Below are positions 44,162 to 51,290 of a DNA stretch of 64,000 nt, one piece after another; within the stretch, counting starts at the first letter, position 1, and each line of letters starts with the position of its first letter. Source of the stretch: a virus. Location: IMG/VR virus record IMGVR_UViG_3300025133_000060, positions 17,531 to 81,530 of that record. The stretch is one strand, 5' to 3'. Made by a program: the position numbers and the translations under genes. Under the pieces are notes generated by a model that saw only the letters and a list, made by a program, of their open reading frames with translations, did not search any database and was not told the origin of the DNA.

Positions 44162-44225
44162 GAACCCACGACTTGGATTCCGAACACCAACGATACTCGG
44201 AGTCTCTTGTCATCAAGTTCGACAT
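44100..44225 (-). CDS. 41-aa basic protein overlapping the island gene antisense
   Basis: A leaderless ORF starting 24 nt below an early-type box (AAATGATAA at 44249-44257 followed by CGGTGGGGGG). The peptide is basic (KRLVSQRRKKPPSNKSQR). Its last 62 nt overlap the end of the convergent plus-strand gene. The promoter match is good but the short length and overlap leave doubt; the transcript could instead act as an antisense RNA. Confidence 0.4.
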   Translation of the reverse strand: MSNLMTRDSEYRWCSESKSWVLKRLVSQRRKKPPSNKSQRA

Positions 44226-44251
44226 AAACGAGGGGAGACCCCCCACCGTTA

Positions 44252-44641
44252 TCATTTTGTCGAGCCGCTTCTCGCAATTACTCGCAAGACTCGATTCCCG
44301 TCTTGTTGGAATATCCTTTTGACTGATTTGCGTTGAGCAATCACCGCCGGTTCTAAGAATGGTTGGGGTCGTTGTCGGTGTGTTCCAAGTTCAACGGCTT
44401 GGGCATAATCCACTCCTGTTCCACCGCCGCCAAATTGCACGATGCGTTGATGTTGATTAACTCGCAACACTCGACCCGATGCTCGAAGCGCACCAGTATC
44501 AACAGGGGCTCGCTTCTTCGCTTCTGTGAGGATTCGGTGGGCGACCTTATCGAGCGTCTTTGCGGTCGCTTTGACATACGCTATTTGACCCTGACCAAAG
44601 GCGAGAGATGCTTTGATGAATGGCCATCCACCTTTGCTCAT
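44252..44641 (-). CDS. HK97 gp10-like tail-completion protein
   Basis: A 129-aa protein with the family signature AKKRAPVDTGALRASGRV, a beta strand with IVQFGGGGTGVDYAQAVELG, and RPQPFLEPA. These proteins sit between neck and tail tube. It overlaps the portal-gpF stop (TGATG). Its place directly behind the portal rather than behind the connector is unusual. Confidence 0.8.
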   Translation of the reverse strand: MSKGGWPFIKASLAFGQGQIAYVKATAKTLDKVAHRILTEAKKRAPVDTGALRASGRVLRVNQHQRIVQFGGGGTGVDYAQAVELGTHRQRPQPFLEPAVIAQRKSVKRIFQQDGNRVLRVIARSGSTK

Positions 44642-47067
44642 CAGTTTCCACCTTCACGCTCTGGGAGAGTTTCTATCGCCGGAACCAACACATCTTCGGG
44701 TGGAACAATCTGGTCGGGGTCGGGAGTGTCCTCAACGGCCACAAATGTGCATCGACAATTTGGATGCGCTGGAACAACCGACTTCGATTCTTCGATTTTG
44801 TATTTGGCTCCTTCATACGGAGCGCACAATGCTCTGTCGGTTTGGGTGTCGACAACGACCAATCTCTCCACATATTGGAATCCTGCTCGCCGCATTCCAG
44901 AGATGTGTGAGTTCTCAACCACTCGGCGAGTCTCGGTTCGTGCTATGCGTGAGTAGTAGTATGATGGATATTTTGCACCGTTGGGGTCAATCAACGAACG
45001 CATCTCGGCTGAAGCCCATTTCCATGATTCTCCACCAGACACCATTCGCTCAAAGACACCGATGACATTCTTGCGATGTGAGCCGAGTGTGTTGCGGAGA
45101 GCAGGGAGAACCCATCGCCTTCGCCAGAATGCAATCGCCGCAATATCATCGGCCATCAACGCCGAAGCCATTCCGGTTGGTGCAAGTGTGAGAGCGAGTG
45201 AATCCGCATAAGCCGAAGTGAGCATGACTTCTGCTTCGACAATTTGCTTTTCGAGTGTTGCGGCGATATTGGTGTCAATACGGCCAATGGCGACCTCGAT
45301 GTCGTTGAGCGATATTGTGTCTTTTCGTCTGAACATTTTGATGGGAATGTCAAGGTCGACATTTGGAATCTCAACCGCTTCATCGCCACCGGCGAACATC
45401 TGGTTCAATTCTCTCATCACATCGGATGCGAATTGTTCTTGTTGGTCGGCAAACATTTGTTCCATCAGGATTGTATTCTGCCCGATGAGATTGTCATATT
45501 CGTCAGCAGATTTGATTCTCCTGTTCTGTATATCGAGCCGAATATCGGCGGATAATCCAGCCGGTTCGAGTTCATCATTCCAATCTGGAGCCGAACCTGC
45601 TCCATCGCCTTCATCAAGTGGCCGACTTTTTTCAGGGAATAAATCGTTGAGAGATGGGGGAGTCGCTGGATTCTCACCTTCACCGCCGAGCGCATCCGCA
45701 CCAGCATTGATGGATAACTTCGGAGAGAGATAGAATGGGTCGTCTGCTTCGGGTTCGCTCAATCGCTCAAGACCAAGCATCTGGCGAGCCTCGTTGATAC
45801 TGACCACACCTTCTTGGCGCAGATTGCTGATTGCATTCGACTCGGCCTTGCGAGTCTCGGCCAGTTCTTTTTCACGGCTCGGTCGGATGGTCGTGAAATT
45901 GAATATCCATTCGTCAATCCCAAGCAACGGCAACAGGCGATTGTTGATGACGGCTTCGATTCGGCGATGGAATGATTCAATCACATCATACCACGCATCC
46001 AATTGTTGTTCTGGATTTGACATTTTGCCTGTTTGGACCCAACCCAATTTCATTGGTGGGATTCCGAACACAGCGCAAATCTCTTCACGATAGTAATAGA
46101 GCAAATCCAATTGCGCCCCTTCACGAGTCGAATCGAGAACCCTGTGCATATTGAATCCTGTTCCACCATTGACGGCGACCAACCCGAACGGTGATTTACC
46201 ACCAGTCAATTGTTGCTCAAGTAGTGAGAGCATCGCCTTCATCTCGGCGTTGCTGATGTCGCCGACATTGAGGATGGTCTTGGGGAGAGTTCCGGTATAG
46301 AGTTCGTTCAGATAATTCGACAGGTTCAGGTGTCCGGCGATGACATTCAACAAGGCGATGAGTGGTGAAGTTCCATACGCTCGGCCATGCTTGAACTTTG
46401 AAATGTGAATCACTTTGTCGGCGGAGAATTGTCGAGTCTCGCCATTGACCTTCTGCGTATAGGCCATTTTAGGTGGGGCGGGTCTGCGATTCCCTGCGGT
46501 CAATTTCATTTGCTCGGCAGGGATAGGCCACACACTCACGAGTTCGCCACCGAATGTCCACTTCACACCCTTTGAGTCCAGAGATTTATCCGCACTCCCA
46601 TCGAGTTCGAGATAGGCATCTCCAAATAACGCAAGGTCATAGATTAGAGTCTCCAACCACTCGTTGCCGTTGTCATCGGGATTCGGATTCTTGAACCAGT
46701 CTCGTGCCTTCGCCAATTGTGTTGAATCTCCAGATTCCGCACCTTCGGGCAGGATGAATGTGTAGCCATTCCCAAGACAGTCATCAACAGTTCTGCGAAG
46801 GATTGCATTGACCACTTCGGATTTGAGGCTGATGTCTCTCAACAATTGATAGGACACTTTCGTTTCAGTTCCAGAGCCGGATTTGCCTCGACCTTTTTGG
46901 GTTGCTTGGCCAATTTTCGACATGGATGCGAGTGCTTTGCCATCCCAATCGAGTTCCGGTTTGTGTGCTTCATTCACCATCTGGGTGAACTTGGCGACAT
47001 CTGCCGAATCAACAGGTCGATTGCGACCCAGAAGTCGGTCGGTGATGCTACGCTTGCGTTCCGCCAT
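44641..47067 (-). CDS. Portal protein fused to Mu gpF-like head morphogenesis domain
   Basis: An 808-aa protein. Residues 1-470 are a portal: DISLKSEVVNAILRRTVDD, AYLELDG, then FKHGRAYGTSPLIALLNVI and YYYREEICAVFGIPPMKLG. A Pro/Glu-rich linker and a helical region (470-660) lead to a gpF-type C-terminus near 690-790: RIARTETRRVVENSHISGM, then CAPYEGAKYKIEE and PAHPNCRCTFVAV with the conserved Cys pair. In most phages these are two genes; the frame is continuous here. The portal is the DNA channel; gpF is a minor head protein ejected or bound inside the head. The late box AATTAAACCCC is at 47087-47097. Confidence 0.9.
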   Translation of the reverse strand: MAERKRSITDRLLGRNRPVDSADVAKFTQMVNEAHKPELDWDGKALASMSKIGQATQKGRGKSGSGTETKVSYQLLRDISLKSEVVNAILRRTVDDCLGNGYTFILPEGAESGDSTQLAKARDWFKNPNPDDNGNEWLETLIYDLALFGDAYLELDGSADKSLDSKGVKWTFGGELVSVWPIPAEQMKLTAGNRRPAPPKMAYTQKVNGETRQFSADKVIHISKFKHGRAYGTSPLIALLNVIAGHLNLSNYLNELYTGTLPKTILNVGDISNAEMKAMLSLLEQQLTGGKSPFGLVAVNGGTGFNMHRVLDSTREGAQLDLLYYYREEICAVFGIPPMKLGWVQTGKMSNPEQQLDAWYDVIESFHRRIEAVINNRLLPLLGIDEWIFNFTTIRPSREKELAETRKAESNAISNLRQEGVVSINEARQMLGLERLSEPEADDPFYLSPKLSINAGADALGGEGENPATPPSLNDLFPEKSRPLDEGDGAGSAPDWNDELEPAGLSADIRLDIQNRRIKSADEYDNLIGQNTILMEQMFADQQEQFASDVMRELNQMFAGGDEAVEIPNVDLDIPIKMFRRKDTISLNDIEVAIGRIDTNIAATLEKQIVEAEVMLTSAYADSLALTLAPTGMASALMADDIAAIAFWRRRWVLPALRNTLGSHRKNVIGVFERMVSGGESWKWASAEMRSLIDPNGAKYPSYYYSRIARTETRRVVENSHISGMRRAGFQYVERLVVVDTQTDRALCAPYEGAKYKIEESKSVVPAHPNCRCTFVAVEDTPDPDQIVPPEDVLVPAIETLPEREGGN

Positions 47068-47086
47068 AGATAGCGGGTTGTGTCAT

Positions 47087-47097
47087 GGGGTTTAATT
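47087..47097 (-). promoter_or_regulatory. Late-type promoter box
   Basis: AATTAAACCCC, about 24-30 nt before the portal start. Confidence 0.6.
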
Positions 47098-47343
47098 GCA
47101 TTTGTGATAAGAATGAAGAAGAGAGCCACTCCACACCAATCCCTGTGTTCAGCAGGTCTTGTTCCACCGTGTCAATATGTGGAGGCTCGCCCCCGAAGGG
47201 GTTGGCGGGGTTGAACAATCCTGTCCAATCCACGAGTCGCTTCATAGGGGGGAACGCCCCCAACACGCTCGCTTTTTGTCCAAGTCGGCTCATGTTGACG
47301 GAGAGGACACTCACATAAGAACCTTTCCATTGTGATTCCACAC

Positions 47344-47371
47344 CATTGTGATGCCGAACTCTTTATAGGGG
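47344..47371 (+). promoter_or_regulatory. Upstream-element early promoter, plus strand
   Basis: CATTGTGATGCCGAACTC then TTTATAGGGGGG. Here the start codon is 46 nt below the box, so this message has a short leader with GGAG. Confidence 0.8.
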
Positions 47372-47407
47372 GGAACTGCCACGACAGGGTATAGGAGACC
47401 GGATAAC

Positions 47408-47836
47408 ATGGGCGATGACAATGTTGGAATGACCACGACTTGGGCTCGCAACGACAAAGGCGATTTCCAAGACGCATACAGGGCTCGTGCTTCTCAAGTC
47501 AGAACCACAGACGCTCGTTCAATCACCGCCGCTTCACAAGTCATGTATGACTGTGTTATGGCCAACGGATGGGCTGACCACATGGGTGATGTTCACCCTA
47601 TGAACTTCAAACAAATGTGGATGAGCGATGTCATGAACTCAATCAACAAAGCCGACTTTGAGAAGAGACGCTTTGCTGGGAACTCCGGCTATTGCAGATT
47701 CATGAGACCATACATGGATGCTCACGATACCGCTTTCATCGCTGGTGCAGATTATGTTGATTCGGCAATCGCTGGATTCAAAGGCATGATGGACTTCTAT
47801 GGTGTTGATGCACCGTTCTGGGCTTGGTGGGTTTGA
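47408..47836 (+). CDS. Early plus-strand island protein
   Basis: A 142-aa protein, predicted mostly helical, rich in Met, Asp, Ala and aromatic residues (SQVMYDCVMANGWADHMGDV; ending APFWAWWV). GGAG lies 10 nt before the ATG. It stands alone on the plus strand between minus-strand portal and lysis-like genes. No family is recognised. Its high aromatic and Met content could suit protein-protein binding. Confidence 0.65.
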   Translation: MGDDNVGMTTTWARNDKGDFQDAYRARASQVRTTDARSITAASQVMYDCVMANGWADHMGDVHPMNFKQMWMSDVMNSINKADFEKRRFAGNSGYCRFMRPYMDAHDTAFIAGADYVDSAIAGFKGMMDFYGVDAPFWAWWV

Positions 47837-47885
47837 GTCGACTTCAGCGAACGGCTCTGGAATCGTGAGCCGACACCGTTGAAGG

Positions 47886-48032
47886 TCATGACCAATCTGG
47901 CTTGTCGTTGGTTTCGATGATACGCATATTCCCGTAGCGTCTGGGGCAATTCACGGCGTTGCACTTGGGTCTTGATGAGCGAGTCCATTTGGTGCGCCCA
48001 CAAGCATCGCATTTGGCGCACCGGAGAGGCAT
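47886..48032 (-). CDS. 48-aa zinc-ribbon protein
   Basis: A short ORF with RCAKCDACGRTKW and KCNAVNCPRRYG, six cysteines in CxxC-type pairs, so a compact zinc ribbon. Its ATG overlaps the stop of the coiled-coil membrane gene by one base (TAATG), the coupling seen across this genome. It may bind nucleic acid or be a virion or host-interaction factor. Confidence 0.6.
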   Translation of the reverse strand: MPLRCAKCDACGRTKWTRSSRPKCNAVNCPRRYGNMRIIETNDKPDWS

Positions 48033-48316
48033 TAAATCATCCCATCAACGGCCATTGGCGCACCAGTAGCCGCACCGATTCCGATGAGGATTCCAAGCAC
48101 GATGCGACCTGAATAGCGGCGGAGAATCGACAATGCTTCGTTCTTAATCTCCTTGAGTTCCGCCACTTCTCCTTCGATGGTTTTGACATCGTGCTTCAAT
48201 TCGGCGATGTCTGCGCTCATGTGCGCCAGATGATTATCTCGAAGATTAGCCAAATCTCGATGAATGGCTTGGGTCCATTGAAAGTGAACCGCATCACGGT
48301 CGGTGTCATTCGGCAT
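48032..48316 (-). CDS. Coiled-coil, C-terminal membrane protein (XhlA/holin-like)
   Basis: A 94-aa protein. Residues 15-65 form a heptad coiled coil (ADIAELKHDVKTIEGEVAEL), and residues 70-92 one transmembrane helix (RIVLGILIGIGAATGAPM). This is the layout of XhlA-type haemolysin/holin proteins. It overlaps the upstream membrane gene by 11 nt. The pair sits between packaging and head genes and is made late; a role in lysis or membrane permeabilisation is plausible, though archaeal lysis proteins are poorly known. Confidence 0.6.
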   Translation of the reverse strand: MPNDTDRDAVHFQWTQAIHRDLANLRDNHLAHMSADIAELKHDVKTIEGEVAELKEIKNEALSILRRYSGRIVLGILIGIGAATGAPMAVDGMI

Positions 48317-48515
48317 TAGATTCACTCTCGGTGATTATCTCGTCAACCACTTCTTTGACTTCTTCGGCTTTCTTTGAAATTGCTTGCGCTTCTTCAATAA
48401 CTTCATCAATCGTTATCGTGCCATCGGCCATGACTCGTTTGTATCGTTCACGAAGCCAAAGGGCTGTGGGGATTGCGGCAACGCCGATAAGCGTGAGGAT
48501 GGTCTCGATGTCCAT
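48306..48515 (-). CDS. Small membrane protein, partner of holin-like gene
   Basis: A 69-aa protein: an N-terminal hydrophobic helix (TILTLIGVAAIPTALWL) followed by a charged helix (AQAISKKAEEVKEVVDEI) likely to form a coiled coil. Single N-terminal anchors with charged tails occur in phage holins and spanins. A perfect late box (GTGATAAACCCC, 48534-48547) gives a leaderless start at 48515. Confidence 0.6.
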   Translation of the reverse strand: MDIETILTLIGVAAIPTALWLRERYKRVMADGTITIDEVIEEAQAISKKAEEVKEVVDEIITESESNAE

Positions 48516-48533
48516 ACCGGCTGGTGGGCGGTT

Positions 48534-48547
48534 GGGGTTTATCACGG
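48534..48547 (-). promoter_or_regulatory. Late-type promoter box
   Basis: CCGTGATAAACCCC on the minus strand, 23-29 nt before the small membrane gene. It diverges from the PP-loop gene promoter at 48583. Confidence 0.75.
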
Positions 48548-48612
48548 ATTCGATTCATTCATTCAAAGGTTGACCACATGGTTTTATGATGTTGGGGTTT
48601 GTCGGGATTGTT

Positions 48613-49464
48613 ATGGGAGTGAAAGCATGGCCAATAGGAGACGACATTCCGATTCCAAGTTCGGATGATTTCACATTTGTTGTCATGTGGTCAGGTGGGT
48701 TGTCATCCTATGAAGCGGCAAGGCGTTGTGTTGACCAGTTCGGCAAAGAGCGAGTGGTGTTGTGGTTCGCCGATACTAAGACAGAAGATGCCGACCTGTA
48801 TCGGTTCAACGATGAAGCATCCAAATCACTTGGTTTGCCGATTCGCTCATTTGTTATAATTGGAAAAAGCGGGGAACCGCTGGACTTGTGGTCAATGGCG
48901 AGGGAGCGAAAGTTCATCCCAAATAGTCGTGCTGATATGTGTTCACGAGTGTTCAAACGAGAACCGTTGAGAGCCGCCATGAAAGATGAGTTCACACCGG
49001 ATAATGCAATAGTCGTTATGGGGTTCGATAACATCGAGGATTGCGGTCGCATCGAACGAGGTCGAGCCTCGCAAGCACCATTCCCTGTCTATTTTCCATT
49101 GTTAGAAGGTGCGACCCCATTCAAACGCAAATTGATGCGTGAAGTGAAAGCGTCTGGTATTGACCCACCCCGATTGTATGAATTGGGATTTACACACAAT
49201 AACTGTGGTGGGTTCTGCGTCAAGGCGGGGTTGGGTCAATTTGCTCACTTGCTCAAGACTCTCCCAGATGTGTATGCTCATCACGAAGAACAAGAGCGCA
49301 TCACCAAAGAATTGTTGAAGTCGCCACACACAGCATTGAGTCGAGGTGGCAACCCATTGTCATTGACGGATTTGAGAGAGATGATTGAGGCTGGAAAGAA
49401 GTTCTCATACAAAGAACTCAACACCGATATGTCATGCGATTGCTTCTCGGCTTGGTTCGATTAG
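48613..49464 (+). CDS. PAPS reductase-like PP-loop enzyme 2
   Basis: A 283-aa protein. The PP-loop reads WSGGLSSYEAA (an SGGxxS variant lacking the Asp of SGGKDS), followed by VLWFADTKTEDADLYRF, SRADMCSRVFKREPLR and VVMGFDN. The C-terminal NNCGGFCVKAG and MSCDCF supply cysteines. It belongs to the same superfamily as the gene at 42625 but is a distant relative. The substrate is unknown: sulfate reduction, nucleotide modification or thiolation are all possible. The start at 48613 fits a TTTATGA box (48583-48589), 24-30 nt away; ATGs at 48586 and 48589 lie within the box. Confidence 0.75.
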   Translation: MGVKAWPIGDDIPIPSSDDFTFVVMWSGGLSSYEAARRCVDQFGKERVVLWFADTKTEDADLYRFNDEASKSLGLPIRSFVIIGKSGEPLDLWSMARERKFIPNSRADMCSRVFKREPLRAAMKDEFTPDNAIVVMGFDNIEDCGRIERGRASQAPFPVYFPLLEGATPFKRKLMREVKASGIDPPRLYELGFTHNNCGGFCVKAGLGQFAHLLKTLPDVYAHHEEQERITKELLKSPHTALSRGGNPLSLTDLREMIEAGKKFSYKELNTDMSCDCFSAWFD

Positions 49465-49469
49465 TGAAT

Positions 49470-49666
49470 AAGAAGGCGCAGGTGCAATCTCTCACCATGA
49501 CGGCAGAACCGACCAAGCGAGGCTTTGGGAATCGGCGGCGAACCCCCGACCCGATTTGATGGTTGGGGAGCGACCCCGCATCCAATACACCATAGAACTC
49601 TCCCCGCCCTCATGCCGCCGAAGCGAGCGTCAGGGGCCACACTCCGCTAAGAGTGGGGTTCTCTGC
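49470..49666 (-). ncRNA. Candidate structured viral RNA 2 (about 200 nt)
   Basis: A TATA box at 49690-49697 with the upstream element overlapping the terminase stop predicts transcription from about 49666. No ORF is present on the minus strand. Predicted stems include CACTC/GAGTG (loop TTAGCG), GGGG-TCGCT-CCCC, and AATCGG/CCGATT enclosing GGGGGTTCGCC. GC content is clearly above that of the neighbours. No U tract was seen, so the 3' end is uncertain. Not tRNA-like enough to call. Confidence 0.5.
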
Positions 49667-49689
49667 TAATCAAGACGAGGGGTGTTCAG

Positions 49690-49713
49690 TATATCAATGT
49701 TTTGATTCTCAAT
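49690..49713 (-). promoter_or_regulatory. Upstream-element early promoter of RNA 2
   Basis: Minus-strand AATTGAGAATCAAAACATTG then ATATAC, ending at the terminase stop codon. It matches the variant elements at 24460 and 54522. Confidence 0.65.
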
Positions 49714-49715
49714 TC

Positions 49716-51251
49716 TCACGCACCAAAGGTTCTCATGGTCGGCAACCCACCACCTTCGTCAAGCATATCGAGCGCAATAGTCGCATACAGCAGAGCGTGA
49801 AAAGCGTGGTCATCTCCATCTCGACCATACTTCGTCAGGGTTTGCGACCGGCGTTTTCGACTCGTTTTCATATCATCCTCAACAGATGAATTGATGGCAC
49901 ACCATTCGTGGAGAACCCATTCCAGTTCCCTGTCCTTGAACGGCAAAGAGATTTCCTGTTTTTTGATTTTCTCCAAAGTGCGTTCGATGTATGTGGTTCT
50001 GTCGACAATGGCCATGTTGATGATATTGCGGTTGTTATCTCGCTTCTTGAACTCATATGGAGTCATAGGCCGAGATGAGTAATAGCACGAGCAGACTCGC
50101 TCGCCGAACTCCTTCTGGAGTTCCTTGACTTGTCGTGCGCCGTAGCCAATATCACAAACGACCTTTCGAGAATTGTATCGGAGAATGAGTTCCTTGACTC
50201 GTGCGACTTCATCTAAGTCTCCATCGCCACGAGCCTCGACTTGAAGTGCGTTCAATATCCGTTTGCCATCTGCGCTCATGATGACAATTGTCGTTGTCAA
50301 TCCCCAATCAATTCCCATCACCGATTCTTCTGGGATTTTCACGCTCTCGGTCGGAAACATATCGGAGTCGATAACTCCCAAAGCCACATCGAATGTGAGG
50401 GGTTTTGCCGAACCAGCAAAGAACTCACCGAGAACTTCATTTTGAAATCGGCGAGGTGTGTATGTTCCACGCTTCTGTTCAATGTCATCATCGCTCACAT
50501 CGGGGTGCATTGGTTGAGTGATGTGATAGCCAATGATGTGGTCAACCTGTGTGTCGTGGCCATGCTGATGCACCCATTGTTCACCATCCCACTCGCCCTT
50601 CGTGCTGGTCTCCCAGAGCCGCCAGAACTCCGAGCCTTGCTCACGAGCCGTTCCACTCACGAGAACAATTTTGAAGTTCGATTGAGTCAGCATCTCGATT
50701 AGCATTGGGAGAACATCTGGGTCGGAATCCTGATATTCATCTATGCAACACATATCGGCGGCGATACCGAGCAAACCGTGAGCATCGCCCCAGTTCGAGT
50801 AGGCATAGAAGTGGTTCAACGACTTTGCACCGACATCGAATGTCTGGTGGCTCACGGATGCTTTGATGCGTTGCTTGAGAAGGCATCCACCGTTGATGCT
50901 TGACATCATAGCCCCATTGAACCGTTCTTCAACGAATCTGGACACCTGTGGTTGTCTTGGTGCGGTATAGACGGCATTGAAGTATGGAATGTTCAATAAC
51001 CCATACAAGAGCAGGTTGCAGATGGTCTCGGTCTTTTCGACCTTGCGTGAACATTTGAGAACAATCACCTTCGTGATGTCATTCCGTTCAGTCGCACCGA
51101 AGTGCCGATAGATGTCGATGAGATATGGTCGTTCGTGAAGCATGAAGGGCTTGCCTTCGATGGTTCTGAAGTATTGCGCCCAACGGTCAGGATAAAGGGC
51201 TATTTCACGAGCCTGTTGACTCGTGAGGGTCAATCCACCACCCTCGCTCAT
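49716..51251 (-). CDS. terL: Terminase large subunit
   Basis: A 511-aa packaging motor. The ATPase half has a deviant Walker A (KCSRKVEKTET) and Walker B with catalytic Glu (MCCIDEYQD), then a motif III-like IVLVSGTA. The RNase H-like nuclease shows GIDWGLTT, VVCDIGYG and DGDDHAFHALL acidic residues. It cuts and translocates the viral genome into proheads with the portal encoded at 44641. The ATG at 51251 is preferred to longer starts. The likely promoter (TAGGGG near 51270) is atypical. Confidence 0.93.
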   Translation of the reverse strand: MSEGGGLTLTSQQAREIALYPDRWAQYFRTIEGKPFMLHERPYLIDIYRHFGATERNDITKVIVLKCSRKVEKTETICNLLLYGLLNIPYFNAVYTAPRQPQVSRFVEERFNGAMMSSINGGCLLKQRIKASVSHQTFDVGAKSLNHFYAYSNWGDAHGLLGIAADMCCIDEYQDSDPDVLPMLIEMLTQSNFKIVLVSGTAREQGSEFWRLWETSTKGEWDGEQWVHQHGHDTQVDHIIGYHITQPMHPDVSDDDIEQKRGTYTPRRFQNEVLGEFFAGSAKPLTFDVALGVIDSDMFPTESVKIPEESVMGIDWGLTTTIVIMSADGKRILNALQVEARGDGDLDEVARVKELILRYNSRKVVCDIGYGARQVKELQKEFGERVCSCYYSSRPMTPYEFKKRDNNRNIINMAIVDRTTYIERTLEKIKKQEISLPFKDRELEWVLHEWCAINSSVEDDMKTSRKRRSQTLTKYGRDGDDHAFHALLYATIALDMLDEGGGLPTMRTFGA

Positions 51252-51290
51252 AGAGCAAGGGAGTGAACCCCTATTCGTCAACCTATCGGT

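Larger units (their letters stand above)
47068..47407. other. 340-nt divergent intergenic region
   Basis: Besides the late box for the portal (47087-47097) and the plus-strand early promoter (47344-47371), it holds a second plus-strand box TTCATAGGGGGGAAC (47241-47255), a near copy of the one at 47362, with a degraded upstream element and no ORF longer than 8 codons below it. A CCCC-GAA-GGGG hairpin occurs near 47191-47202. Open frames here do not look coding. Confidence 0.5.

Noticed and set aside
47048-47341. 97-codon minus-strand ORF upstream of the portal
   Set aside because: It overlaps the portal start in another frame, crosses the portal's late promoter and has no promoter of its own.
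49480-49600. tRNA or tRNA-like element (GGGGGTTCGCC segment)
   Set aside because: The T-loop-like segment lacks the expected A at the conserved position, and no acceptor or anticodon stems could be paired around it.
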